From Geoalkalibacter ferrihydriticus DSM 17813 (GTDB lineage Bacteria; Desulfobacterota; Desulfuromonadia; Desulfuromonadales; Geoalkalibacteraceae), in the NCBI RefSeq assembly GCF_000820505.1, contig NZ_JWJD01000003.1:62001-126000 (forward strand): a DNA stretch of 64,000 nucleotides, in the 5' to 3' direction. Below, in pieces: positions 55,287 to 63,483 of this stretch (position 1 is the stretch's first letter; each line of letters starts with the position of its first letter). The translations under genes were made by a program, and so were the position numbers. Below the pieces are notes generated by a model, which was given only the letters and a program-made list of their open reading frames with translations, was not told the DNA's origin and did no database searches.

Positions 55287-55363
55287 GGGGCTGTAGTAGA
55301 GTCGGTTACAACGCCGGCCTGTCACGCCGGAGGTCGCGGGTTCGAGTCCCGTCAGCCCCGCCA
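55287..55363 (+). tRNA. tRNA-Asp (GTC), copy 1
   Basis: 77 bases, acceptor GGGGCTG/CAGCCCC, anticodon loop CTGTCAC (anticodon GTC), T-loop GGTTCGAGTCC, encoded CCA. Confidence 0.95.
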
Positions 55364-55389
55364 CTAAAATAAAGCATTTCCAAAAATCA

Positions 55390-55465
55390 GGGCGAATAGC
55401 TCAGCTGGGAGAGCATCGGTCTTACAAACCGAGGGTCACAGGTTCGAGCCCTGTTTCGCCCACCA
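55390..55465 (+). tRNA. tRNA-Val (TAC)
   Basis: 76 bases, acceptor GGGCGAA/TTCGCCC, anticodon loop CTTACAA (anticodon TAC), T-loop GGTTCGAGCCC, encoded CCA. Confidence 0.95.
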
Positions 55466-55474
55466 TTTAATTCA

Positions 55475-55551
55475 GGGGCTGTAGTAGAGTCGGTTACAAC
55501 GCCGGCCTGTCACGCCGGAGGTCGCGGGTTCGAGTCCCGTCAGCCCCGCCA
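55475..55551 (+). tRNA. tRNA-Asp (GTC), copy 2
   Basis: 77 bases, identical in sequence to the first tRNA-Asp 188 bases away; only nine bases from tRNA-Val. The two identical copies probably arose by local duplication or conversion. Confidence 0.95.
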
Positions 55552-55561
55552 TTTATCAACA

Positions 55562-55602
55562 ATAAGGCGATTTCCCCCCAGGGAGATCGCCTTATTGCTT
55601 TT
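55562..55602 (+). terminator. Intrinsic terminator of the Asp-Val-Asp tRNA operon
   Basis: AAGGCGAT and ATCGCCTT arms with an inner TCCC/GGGA pairing, followed by a T-rich tail (ATTGCTTTT). Confidence 0.8.
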
Positions 55603-55646
55603 CTGGCCCTTGACCTTCCTTGTAAGAATGTGATAATTAAAAAGAA

Positions 55647-55742
55647 CTTGTAAAAATTCAGCTTCAACGTCAGGTCGCGCTGCGGGGTGTTGTGGCTGAG
55701 TGCTGGGGTGAATTTCTGCACCGCAGGTGAGTTTTTATCGGC
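55647..55742. repeat. Dispersed repeat element, copy G (degenerate)
   Basis: Retains AAAATTCAGCTTCAACGTC, GAGTGCTGGGGTGAAT and GCAGGTGAGTTTTTATCGGC in the order and orientation of copy A, with many substitutions, and lacks a recognisable right end. Confidence 0.5.
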
Positions 55743-55801
55743 AATGGTGCTTCGACCGCTTGGCTGTTGAACGCTATCAACTTTTCTTTGAGGGCAATTC
55801 C

Positions 55802-56872
55802 GTGGTGCCACGTTGGTTTTTCGCCGTGCTGGGGTGGGTGGGTTTGTTGCTGATTTTGCCGACACTCGGCTGCGGTCCGGTGTCGCACACGACCCAGTCC
55901 TGGACCCTGCCCGCCGCCACGGGCCCGCGGTGGCCCGCGCCACCCGCGCAGGAACGCATTCGCTTTCTGACCGCTGTTTCCGGCGCGGCCGATCTGGCCG
56001 GCGATCCGGGGCCTACGCAGCGGGCTTTCCGTTTTATTGCCGGCGAGACGAAGAATCAGATACCCCTGGTTAGCCCCTTTGCCGTGGCCGCCGATGGCAA
56101 GGGAGGCGTTTGGGTTTCTGACACGGGTGCGGCGGTGGTTCATTTTTTTGACTTGCTCGCGCGCCGGGCGAATCATTTTAGCCGTGTCGGTGAATTGGCG
56201 TTGGCGTCGCCTAGCGGCATTGCCTTCGACGGCCAGCGCAATCGTCTTTACCTTGCCGATGCGCAACTGGGGCGGGTGTTTCTGCTGGATCGCCAGGGAC
56301 GTTCACAGGGCGAACTCAGGGCGCCCCAGGGCTTTGGTCGTCCGGGAGGACTGGCTCTGGACGCCGTTGGTAATGTCTATGTGACGGATGTGCTCAATGG
56401 CGTTGTGCAAATCTTTTCCCCCGAGGGGGTGCATATCCGTGCTCTTGGTAGCGCGCATGGCAGTGCCCGTCGTTTCAGCCGGCCGGTCGCGGTTGCGGTG
56501 AGTCGACAGGGGCATGTCGCGGTATTGGATGCCATGAATTTCCGCGTCGAAATGTTCACGCCTGACTGGCGCCCGCAAGCTTTGATTGGAGGGCTCGGCG
56601 ATGGTCCCGGACGTTTTGCCCGGCCGCGGGGACTGGCCTTTGATTCACATGGGCATTTGTATGTCGCCGATGCGGCATTTGACAACATTCAGGTTTTTGA
56701 CCTATCCGGTGAGCTGCTGCTGCATTTCGGCGGGCCGGGGAGTGAGCCGGGCCGATTTTGTCTGCCCGCCGGACTTGCAGTCGACGCCGAGGACCGTATA
56801 TACGCTGTTGACTCCTGCAATTTCCGCATCCAAATCTTTGCTTATGTCGGCCCCGGGGATGAAGCTCGGTGA
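55802..56872 (+). CDS. NHL-repeat lipoprotein
   Basis: 356 residues. A lipoprotein signal peptide ends TLGC (Cys-24). Six or so NHL repeats follow, each with a variant of FxxPxGLAxDxxGxxYVxDxxxxxVQxF (RPGGLALDAVGNVYVTDVLNGVVQIF; RPRGLAFDSHGHLYVADAAFDNIQVF; LPAGLAVDAEDRIYAVDSCNFRIQIF), a beta propeller. It may act on the outer membrane as a scaffold for the adjacent cytochromes, which is inference. The GTG at 55802 has GAGGG seven bases upstream. Related NHL-cytochrome pairs occur in metal-reducing bacteria. Confidence 0.85.
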   Translation: MVPRWFFAVLGWVGLLLILPTLGCGPVSHTTQSWTLPAATGPRWPAPPAQERIRFLTAVSGAADLAGDPGPTQRAFRFIAGETKNQIPLVSPFAVAADGKGGVWVSDTGAAVVHFFDLLARRANHFSRVGELALASPSGIAFDGQRNRLYLADAQLGRVFLLDRQGRSQGELRAPQGFGRPGGLALDAVGNVYVTDVLNGVVQIFSPEGVHIRALGSAHGSARRFSRPVAVAVSRQGHVAVLDAMNFRVEMFTPDWRPQALIGGLGDGPGRFARPRGLAFDSHGHLYVADAAFDNIQVFDLSGELLLHFGGPGSEPGRFCLPAGLAVDAEDRIYAVDSCNFRIQIFAYVGPGDEAR

Positions 56873-56990
56873 GATTTTTAGGGAAGGCTTGTTTTTTGCA
56901 GTGTTCTCTTTTTCAAGATTCCTGTTTGCGACCGGAGCATGGGGTTTCGGTACGCGGCATATTCTGCGCACTTGGGATGGACTTGGCGTC

Positions 56991-57812
56991 ATGACACGAA
57001 TCCTGTTCGGCGGCGGAGCCCTACTGATGCTTCTGGTGATGTCTGCCGCTACTGTGGCTCAGGCCGCCGCCGTCGACCCCAAAAGCCTGGGCTATCAAGG
57101 CGGTGCCAATTCCCATCCGCATAATCTTTCAAGCCTCAACACGAACGCCGACGGTATTCATGCGCCGCCGGGCGGCGAGGATCAGATCTGCAAGTTCTGC
57201 CATACCCCCCACGGGGCTTCCAGCAAGGGTCCCTTGTGGAATCGTCCCGACCCTGTGGGCCCCAGCGGTGACGGCAGTTTTCCCCTCTATGGGCAGAATT
57301 CAGGGCGTCTCGGCGAAATCGAGATCAATGAAATTCCCGCCGCCAAATACGGTGGAGAGGATTATCCTAACGGTTCCACGCGGCTGTGCCTGTCCTGCCA
57401 CGATGGGGTAACCGCCATCGGCGAAGTTCTCAACGGTCCGCCGCTGGCTAGCCTCAGCATGTCGGAGCGCGGAACCATCGATCTTGATACCTCTCATCCG
57501 GTGTCTTTTGTTTACAATGAGGAGGTGTTGGCGGCGATCATGACCGTACCCAAGAAAGCCGACCAGTATACCTTGCCCGATCCGGCCCTGGGGATGCTCG
57601 ATCGGCAGAATCGCATGCAGTGCACCACCTGTCATGATCCCCATTTTCACACTAAGGCGGGCTCGTACACCCTGCCCATGTGGCGCAATTACAGCACCTT
57701 TGAGAACGTTGATTACGAGGGGACCTGTTCCGCCTGCCATGTGGGAGGATCGAGCAGTTCCGGGCTGTTTCGCACGCCGGGTATCGGCGACAACCACTTT
57801 ACTGCGCCATGA
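56991..57812 (+). CDS. Tetraheme c-type cytochrome, exported
   Basis: 273 residues. A signal peptide (about 1-29, MTRILFGG..AQAAA) precedes four CxxCH heme-binding motifs: CKFCH, CLSCH, CTTCH and CSACH. Each is followed by a His-containing stretch (HPVSFVYN, HDPHFHTK) that could provide distal ligands. It is probably periplasmic or outer-membrane and moves electrons for extracellular or respiratory electron transfer. The ATG at 56991 has GGGATGG upstream. It overlaps the next cytochrome gene by four bases (ATGA), so the pair is translationally coupled. Confidence 0.88.
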   Translation: MTRILFGGGALLMLLVMSAATVAQAAAVDPKSLGYQGGANSHPHNLSSLNTNADGIHAPPGGEDQICKFCHTPHGASSKGPLWNRPDPVGPSGDGSFPLYGQNSGRLGEIEINEIPAAKYGGEDYPNGSTRLCLSCHDGVTAIGEVLNGPPLASLSMSERGTIDLDTSHPVSFVYNEEVLAAIMTVPKKADQYTLPDPALGMLDRQNRMQCTTCHDPHFHTKAGSYTLPMWRNYSTFENVDYEGTCSACHVGGSSSSGLFRTPGIGDNHFTAP

Positions 57813-58933
57813 GTAAACTCTTGGGAATTTCCAGCCTCTTTTTTGCAGTCCTCGCAGGTGCGCTTCTTGTGCTGGCCGCCGGAGCGGATGCCGCACCCAA
57901 CCGCGGCAGTCGCTTGAGTGGTGTGCATGGTGAAGAGGGGCTGCTGCCCAAATCCTGCCGCGCCTGCCACCGCGGCATGTCCATGGCCATTCGCGGCGAG
58001 GAAGAGGTTTGTCTCACCTGTCATGGCAGCGAAGTTGACCGGCAGCAGATGATAGCGGCTGATTTCCTGCGCGCCGGCGGCATTCGAGGGCGCATGGCCG
58101 ATATCGGCGCTGAATTGCGCAAGACCTATAACCACCCGGTGTTGACCGTGCGCGGGGTGCATCGCAGTAGCGAAACCCTGCCTGAAACAAATCCCTCCGC
58201 ACCGCGTCATTCAGAGTGCGTCGATTGTCACGCTCCCCACGACCTGACCCGCGAGGAGCCGTTTCGCGGCATCCCCGGCAAGCGGGTCGGCAGCTTTACC
58301 ACCGATGTGACCCACGAGTATGAGTTGTGCTATCGCTGTCACGCTGAAAGTGCCAACCGCCCGGCGCGCTCGAGCAACAAACATGCGCTGTTTCGCACCA
58401 CCAATCCTTCCTTCCATCCAGTGGAAGGCGAGGGCGCCAACGCTTATGTGATCAGCCTGCGCGAGCCCTATAAGGCACGCAAAACCCGTCCCGGCGAAAT
58501 TTCCACCATCAGTTGTTCCAGTTGCCACGGCAGCGACGATCCGCAAGGGCCGCGCGGGCCCCACGGCAGCCGTTTCCGCGGCCTGCTGAAGCGCAATTAC
58601 GAAATGGAGACCGGCCGCCCCGAATCCGATTACGCCTATGCTCTGTGTTACGGCTGCCACAGTCGCGGCAGCATCCTCGGCAACGAGAGCTTTCCCTACC
58701 ATGCCCAGCATATCCAGGGTCGACCCGGAGTGCGCGATTCCGGCACGTCCTGCTATACTTGCCACGATTCCCATGGCAGCACCCGTTATCCGCATCTGAT
58801 CCGTTTCAATGAGGATGTGGTGCGTCCCAACGCCTCCGGGCAACTGCGCTTCGATTCTCGCGGCGTTGCCTCGCGCCATGGCAGCTGCCTGCTTAACTGC
58901 CACGGCGTGGAGCATGCTCCGAAGTCCTATTGA
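57809..58933 (+). CDS. Multiheme c-type cytochrome (doubled CXXCH family), exported
   Basis: 374 residues. Signal peptide about 1-28. Seven CxxCH sites (CRACH, CLTCH, CVDCH, CYRCH, CSSCH, CYGCH, CYTCH) in the paired-repeat arrangement of the doubled-CXXCH family, and a last site CLLNCH, a CX3CH spacing, so up to eight hemes. It overlaps the tetraheme gene by ATGA and precedes gspF. A role in electron transfer across the envelope is likely; the redox partner is unknown. Confidence 0.88.
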   Translation: MSKLLGISSLFFAVLAGALLVLAAGADAAPNRGSRLSGVHGEEGLLPKSCRACHRGMSMAIRGEEEVCLTCHGSEVDRQQMIAADFLRAGGIRGRMADIGAELRKTYNHPVLTVRGVHRSSETLPETNPSAPRHSECVDCHAPHDLTREEPFRGIPGKRVGSFTTDVTHEYELCYRCHAESANRPARSSNKHALFRTTNPSFHPVEGEGANAYVISLREPYKARKTRPGEISTISCSSCHGSDDPQGPRGPHGSRFRGLLKRNYEMETGRPESDYAYALCYGCHSRGSILGNESFPYHAQHIQGRPGVRDSGTSCYTCHDSHGSTRYPHLIRFNEDVVRPNASGQLRFDSRGVASRHGSCLLNCHGVEHAPKSY

Positions 58934-59051
58934 GAGCGATTTGTTGAGAGTTCTCGGCCCGTTCACGCGTATGTCGCGGGTTCTGGCGCGGGCACTCGCC
59001 GGGCAGGATTTCGGTTTTCCTTTATCACGGTCTGTGGTACTTTTACGGACT

Positions 59052-60260
59052 ATGCCTACCTTCAAATGTAAAATCGGCATGAGCGACGGACGGGTGGTCG
59101 AGAAGGAGTTCGAATCACCCAGCCGTCAGCTGCTTGCGGAAAGTCTGCAAGAGCAGGGATTTCACGTTTTTTCCCTGCGCAAAATTCCGTTCCAGTCCCT
59201 GCGACAGGCCGGCGCCATGGGTCCGCGCTTTTCCGGGCAACGTTTTCTTTCCTTTAACCAGGAGTTTCTGGTTTTGTTGCGCTCGGGCCTGCCGATCTTG
59301 CAAGTCCTTGACACGCTCATGGAAAAAATGGAAGTCGGCGCCGTGCTGGCGGTCTTGCGTGAAGTGCGCGAGGACATCAAGGGGGGCGGGTCTCTGTCGG
59401 ACGCTTTTGAGAAATTTCCGCGCTACTTTCCCTACCTCTATGTGGCTTCCATCCGTGCCGGTGAGCGCACCGGCGACCTGCCGGTGACCCTGGCGCGCTA
59501 TCTGGACTATCAGCGCCGCATGGAGGCGATCAAGGCGCGGATCCGCAGTGCCTCCTTTTACCCGGTCTTTCTCTCGGTGGTGGTAACGGCTGTGGTGTTG
59601 CTGCTGATGGTCTATGTGGTGCCGCGCTTCACGCAGATTTATGCCGACGCCCAGGTTGACTTGCCTCTTCTTACCCGGGTGGTAATCGCCCTGGCCGAGG
59701 GCCTTGGGCGCTACCTGCCCCTGGTTGTTTTGGCATCAATTGTGGCGTTTGTGGCTGGTCGAATTTTCGTGCGCTCGGAGCAGGGCGGCTATTTGCTGGA
59801 TCGCCTCAAGCTGCGTGTGCCGTTTTTCGGGGCTTTGTTGGCCGATTATTCTATTTCGAGTTTTTGTCGCACTCTGAGCACGACCATTGCCGGGGGCATT
59901 CCGGCGGTGGAGGCCATGCGCATGTCGCGGGCGACCCTTAACAATCGCGTGCTTGAAGAGCGTCTGCTGGCCGCTACCCGCCGCGTTGAGGAGGGTATGG
60001 CCATTTCCGAGAGCTTTGAAAAAGCTGCGTTTTTCCCCAACATCGCGCTGCGCATGATCGGCGTCGGTGAAAGTACCGGGGCTCTGGCCGAAATGCTCAA
60101 CGAGGTGGCCGATTACTATGAACAGCAGGTCGGAGTGCGCCTCGATCGACTTACCACGCTGATCGAGCCGGTGATGATGCTGGTCATGGGGCTGCTTATC
60201 GGTGGTATCGTGGTGGCGATGTATTTCCCTATTTTTCAACTGGCCGGCACGGTCCAATAG
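59052..60260 (+). CDS. Type II secretion/type IV pilus inner-membrane protein GspF/PilC
   Basis: 402 residues with two tandem T2SSF domains (about 65-190 and 265-390), each with FSxxFLVLLRSGLPIxxxL and G(E/D)xTGxLPxxLxxxxxYxxxx signatures, and three helices. It is the platform protein of a pseudopilus or pilus machine. The ATG at 59052 has only a weak ribosome-binding site. It is followed by gspE after 12 bases and begins the gspF-gspE-pilMNO block. Confidence 0.9.
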   Translation: MPTFKCKIGMSDGRVVEKEFESPSRQLLAESLQEQGFHVFSLRKIPFQSLRQAGAMGPRFSGQRFLSFNQEFLVLLRSGLPILQVLDTLMEKMEVGAVLAVLREVREDIKGGGSLSDAFEKFPRYFPYLYVASIRAGERTGDLPVTLARYLDYQRRMEAIKARIRSASFYPVFLSVVVTAVVLLLMVYVVPRFTQIYADAQVDLPLLTRVVIALAEGLGRYLPLVVLASIVAFVAGRIFVRSEQGGYLLDRLKLRVPFFGALLADYSISSFCRTLSTTIAGGIPAVEAMRMSRATLNNRVLEERLLAATRRVEEGMAISESFEKAAFFPNIALRMIGVGESTGALAEMLNEVADYYEQQVGVRLDRLTTLIEPVMMLVMGLLIGGIVVAMYFPIFQLAGTVQ

Positions 60261-60272
60261 CAAGGTTCTCAC

Positions 60273-61994
60273 GTGAAGTTCGAGCGAAAAAAAATCGGCG
60301 AGATCCTGGTGGAGATGGGAGCCTTGGCCCCCGCCCAGACGGAACTGATTCTGCAAAGAATGCAGACTTCGGGAAAAACCTTCGGCGAGACCGGAATGGA
60401 GGAAGGTTTATTCACCGACGAAACTCTCGCACAAGCACTGGCTCGCCAGTTTCATCTCGAATATATCGATCTTGTCGGTTTTACCCCCGATCCCGAGTTG
60501 CAGGCAACGCTGCCCCCGGGACTTGCCAATCGTTACCAGGTTCTGCCCCTGGAGCGGCGCGACGAGGGGCTGGTGGTCGCCATCAGCAACCCGACCGATG
60601 TCGGCACTCTCGATAGTCTCGAACTGATTCTCAATACCGGCCTGATCCTCAAGGTGGCCTCGCGCACCCGCATCAAACGGTTGCTTGAGCGCAACGCCGG
60701 CAGCCAGCGGGTGCTTCAGGAGGCTTCGGAAGATTTCAAGCTGCAACTGGTCAAGGAAACGGACAAGGGCGAAGAGGTGCTCTCTCTGGAGAAGCTCACC
60801 GCCGATACCAGCCCCATCATCCGCCTTATCGACTCGACTCTCTACGATGCCCTCAATCGGCGTGCCAGCGACATTCACATCGAATCCAATCTCGACGGGG
60901 TGGTCATCAAATTTCGCGTCGACGGCGTGCTTTACCAGGCGACCGAGCCCCTTGACGGGCGTTTTCAAAGTCCCATCATCTCACGTCTCAAAGTCATGAG
61001 TGAGCTCGACATCTCCGAGCGGCGCATCCCCCAGGACGGCCGTTTCAAAGTGCGGGTCGGTGGACGCTCCATAGATTTTCGCGTGTCCATCATGCCTAGC
61101 ATTTTTGGCGAAGACGCGGTTATCCGGATTCTCGACAAGGAAACCATTGCCGCCGATTTCAAGGGGCTGACCCTGGAGATCCTGGGTGTTTCCGAGCGCG
61201 AAATCCAACGTTTCCGGCGTAAGATTCGCGAACCCTACGGGATGGTTCTGGTCACCGGACCCACCGGCAGCGGCAAGACCACCACTCTGTATGCCGCGCT
61301 GACTGAAATCAACACCCAGGAAGATAAAATCATCACCATTGAAGACCCTGTTGAATATCAACTCAAGGGCGTGGTACAGATTCCCGTCAACGAAAAAAAA
61401 GGACTGACCTTCGCTCGCGGGTTGCGCTCCATCCTGCGCCACGATCCCGACAAGATCATGGTCGGCGAAATACGCGACCCGGAAACCGCCCAGATTGCCG
61501 TGCAATCGGCGCTTACCGGCCATCTGGTGTTCACCACGGTGCATGCCAACAACGTCTTCGATGTGCTCGGGCGGTTTCTGCACATGGGCATCGACCCCTA
61601 TAATTTCGTCAGCTGCCTCAACGTGGTCCTCGCGCAGCGTTTGGTGCGCAAAATCTGCCCTCACTGTCGTAAGGCGGTGGCTGCCGATCGCGAAGCCATC
61701 GAAGAGGCGGGGCTTGAATGGGAGAAATACAAGGGCGTGACATTTTACGAAGGCGAAGGCTGTAAGGAGTGCCGCGGCATGGGATTTCTCGGGCGCAGCG
61801 CCATTGTCGAGATGCTGGAACTCAACGACGAGCTGCGCGATTTGATTTTGAGCAAGGCGCCTGTGTCGCAACTCAAGCGCGCCGCAGCAAGCTTTGGTAC
61901 GGTTTTTCTGCGCGAAGGAGCGGTGGAGAAGGTGCTTGAAGGCACCACCACCCTCAAGGAGATCAACCGCGTGACCTTTGTGGAAAGGAACTGA
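60273..61994 (+). CDS. Type II secretion/pilus assembly ATPase GspE/PilB
   Basis: 573 residues. N-terminal MshEN domains (about 1-150), a central regulatory domain and the ATPase core with Walker [11 protein letters not shown], Asp box TIEDPVEYQL, Walker B MVGEIRDPETA and a zinc motif CPHC..CKEC near 470-500. It powers pseudopilin assembly by ATP hydrolysis. Start is the GTG at 60273. It ends four bases before pilM, so the two are coupled. Confidence 0.93.
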   Translation: MKFERKKIGEILVEMGALAPAQTELILQRMQTSGKTFGETGMEEGLFTDETLAQALARQFHLEYIDLVGFTPDPELQATLPPGLANRYQVLPLERRDEGLVVAISNPTDVGTLDSLELILNTGLILKVASRTRIKRLLERNAGSQRVLQEASEDFKLQLVKETDKGEEVLSLEKLTADTSPIIRLIDSTLYDALNRRASDIHIESNLDGVVIKFRVDGVLYQATEPLDGRFQSPIISRLKVMSELDISERRIPQDGRFKVRVGGRSIDFRVSIMPSIFGEDAVIRILDKETIAADFKGLTLEILGVSEREIQRFRRKIREPYGMVLVTGPTGSGKTTTLYAALTEINTQEDKIITIEDPVEYQLKGVVQIPVNEKKGLTFARGLRSILRHDPDKIMVGEIRDPETAQIAVQSALTGHLVFTTVHANNVFDVLGRFLHMGIDPYNFVSCLNVVLAQRLVRKICPHCRKAVAADREAIEEAGLEWEKYKGVTFYEGEGCKECRGMGFLGRSAIVEMLELNDELRDLILSKAPVSQLKRAAASFGTVFLREGAVEKVLEGTTTLKEINRVTFVERN

Positions 61995-61998
61995 GTTC

Positions 61999-62925
61999 GT
62001 GTTGCGTCGCTGCTATCTCGGACTCAGCATCAATGCCGCGCGATTGCAGGCCGTAGCTCTGCGTCGGCAGGGTAAGGGGGTGCAGTTGCAAGGGGCGCGT
62101 GCCTTTGACCTCAAGCCTGGTGCCCTGGTCCCCTCCCTGCGCGAGGCCAATCTGAAGGATCCCGGCGCCCTGACAGAGGCCCTGGGAGAGGTGCTCGCGC
62201 CTCTTGCGGGACGTGAGGATCGTCTCGCAGTGTCTCTGCCCGATCAGGCCGGACGCGTGATGCTGGTGGAGATGGAAACGCCCTTTAAGACCAAGCAGGA
62301 GGGCCTTGAGATTCTGCGCTGGCAGCTCAAGAAGAGCCTGCCAAGCGAACTCAACGACATCTGCCTCGATTTTCAGGTGCTCAGCCGCAGCGAAACGGGT
62401 CGCCGGCGGGTGGTGGCTTCGCTGATGGAGCGCGCCGTTCTTGACCAGTATCAGGACGTGGTGGAGCGGGCTGGCTACCATGCGGTGCTGGTTGATTTTC
62501 ACGCCTTCAATCTTTACAACTACTATCGCACCCGGGTCGATATGGGTGAGGATTTTGTTTTTATCGGTATCGAGGGCAAGGTGCTCAACGTGGAAATTTT
62601 TCAGGGCCGGAGCCTGGTGTTTCATCGCGTGCGCGACATTGCTGAAAATGCCGAGCAGGTGTTTCAGGAACTGAACCGGACGCTGGTCGGATTCCAGGGC
62701 GGATTGCAGGCGCTGCGTCGTTCCGCGGCCTATCTGCACACCGACTGGGAGACACGCGAGGTGCTGCGTGACGTTTTGACCTCGCTATTTGAAAAAGAGC
62801 CGCAATTGCTCTCTCCCCACCTCGAGCGGTTGCTGCCCGCGGCAGCGGATAAGTCGAAACTGCCCGAGGCGAGCATCGTGGATGCCGTTGGCGCCGGTGA
62901 GCGTCTGTTGTGGGGGACGGCATGA
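61999..62925 (+). CDS. PilM-like actin-fold pilus/secretion protein
   Basis: 308 residues. Actin-like domain with the phosphate-binding pattern LGLSINAARLQAVALR near the N-terminus, the lower-lobe VDFHAFNLYNYY segment and FIGIEGKVLNVEIF. It matches PilM/GspL-cytoplasmic proteins that bind the PilN N-terminus. Start is the GTG at 61999 with AAGGA upstream. It overlaps pilN by four bases (ATGA). Confidence 0.82.
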   Translation: MLRRCYLGLSINAARLQAVALRRQGKGVQLQGARAFDLKPGALVPSLREANLKDPGALTEALGEVLAPLAGREDRLAVSLPDQAGRVMLVEMETPFKTKQEGLEILRWQLKKSLPSELNDICLDFQVLSRSETGRRRVVASLMERAVLDQYQDVVERAGYHAVLVDFHAFNLYNYYRTRVDMGEDFVFIGIEGKVLNVEIFQGRSLVFHRVRDIAENAEQVFQELNRTLVGFQGGLQALRRSAAYLHTDWETREVLRDVLTSLFEKEPQLLSPHLERLLPAAADKSKLPEASIVDAVGAGERLLWGTA

Positions 62926-63482
62926 AGCTCAATCTTAATCTCGCCGACCGCGTCTACATCAACCGGCGCGCCCTGCATGGCGCCTATGTTGCCATCGGTG
63001 CTCTGCTCCTGGTGTTGTTGGTGGTCAATCTGCTGTTTTTCTCGCGCACCCGCGACGAGATCGTCGAGCTTGAGCAGCGCTTGAGCGAATTGCGTGAACG
63101 TGCCGGGGCGCGCGATGATGAGGGCGTGATTGACATCAGTCCGGCGGCGCAGCGGCAACTGCTCAGCGATATCGCCTTTGCCAACAGCATTCTCGAAAAA
63201 GACAGTTTCCGCTGGACGCAATTGCTTGATCGCCTTGAAGGATTGGTGCCCGACGGGGTTTCCATCCGCAGCATTTTGCCCGATCACCGCACCCGCTCAC
63301 TCAACCTGACCGCCGTGGCACGCGGACTTGATGAAATGACGGCGTTTCTTGACAGGCTCCTGGAGTCGGATCAACTGCGTGACGTTTATCTGTTGCGCCA
63401 GGAACAGACCACCGTGACGGATTTCGCCGGGCGCGAGCGACAAGCTCTGCTTTTTTCCCTGACGTTGCGGGAGGCTTTCTGA
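62922..63482 (+). CDS. PilN-like inner-membrane protein
   Basis: 186 residues, with the single helix (about 22-42) preceded by the cytosolic MKLNLNLADRVYINRR, the segment that docks into PilM, and a periplasmic coiled coil followed by a ferredoxin-like fold (about 90-180, WTQLLDRLEGLVPDGVSIRSI). It forms the PilMNO inner-membrane complex. Overlaps pilM by ATGA and precedes pilO by one base. Confidence 0.82.
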   Translation: MKLNLNLADRVYINRRALHGAYVAIGALLLVLLVVNLLFFSRTRDEIVELEQRLSELRERAGARDDEGVIDISPAAQRQLLSDIAFANSILEKDSFRWTQLLDRLEGLVPDGVSIRSILPDHRTRSLNLTAVARGLDEMTAFLDRLLESDQLRDVYLLRQEQTTVTDFAGRERQALLFSLTLREAF

Positions 63483-63483
63483 G

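Noticed and set aside
55600-55801. c-di-GMP (GEMM) riboswitch upstream of the cytochrome cluster
   Set aside because: The conserved GEMM core (GGGACGCAAAGCC-like) is absent here and, as far as I could read, in the rest of the window.
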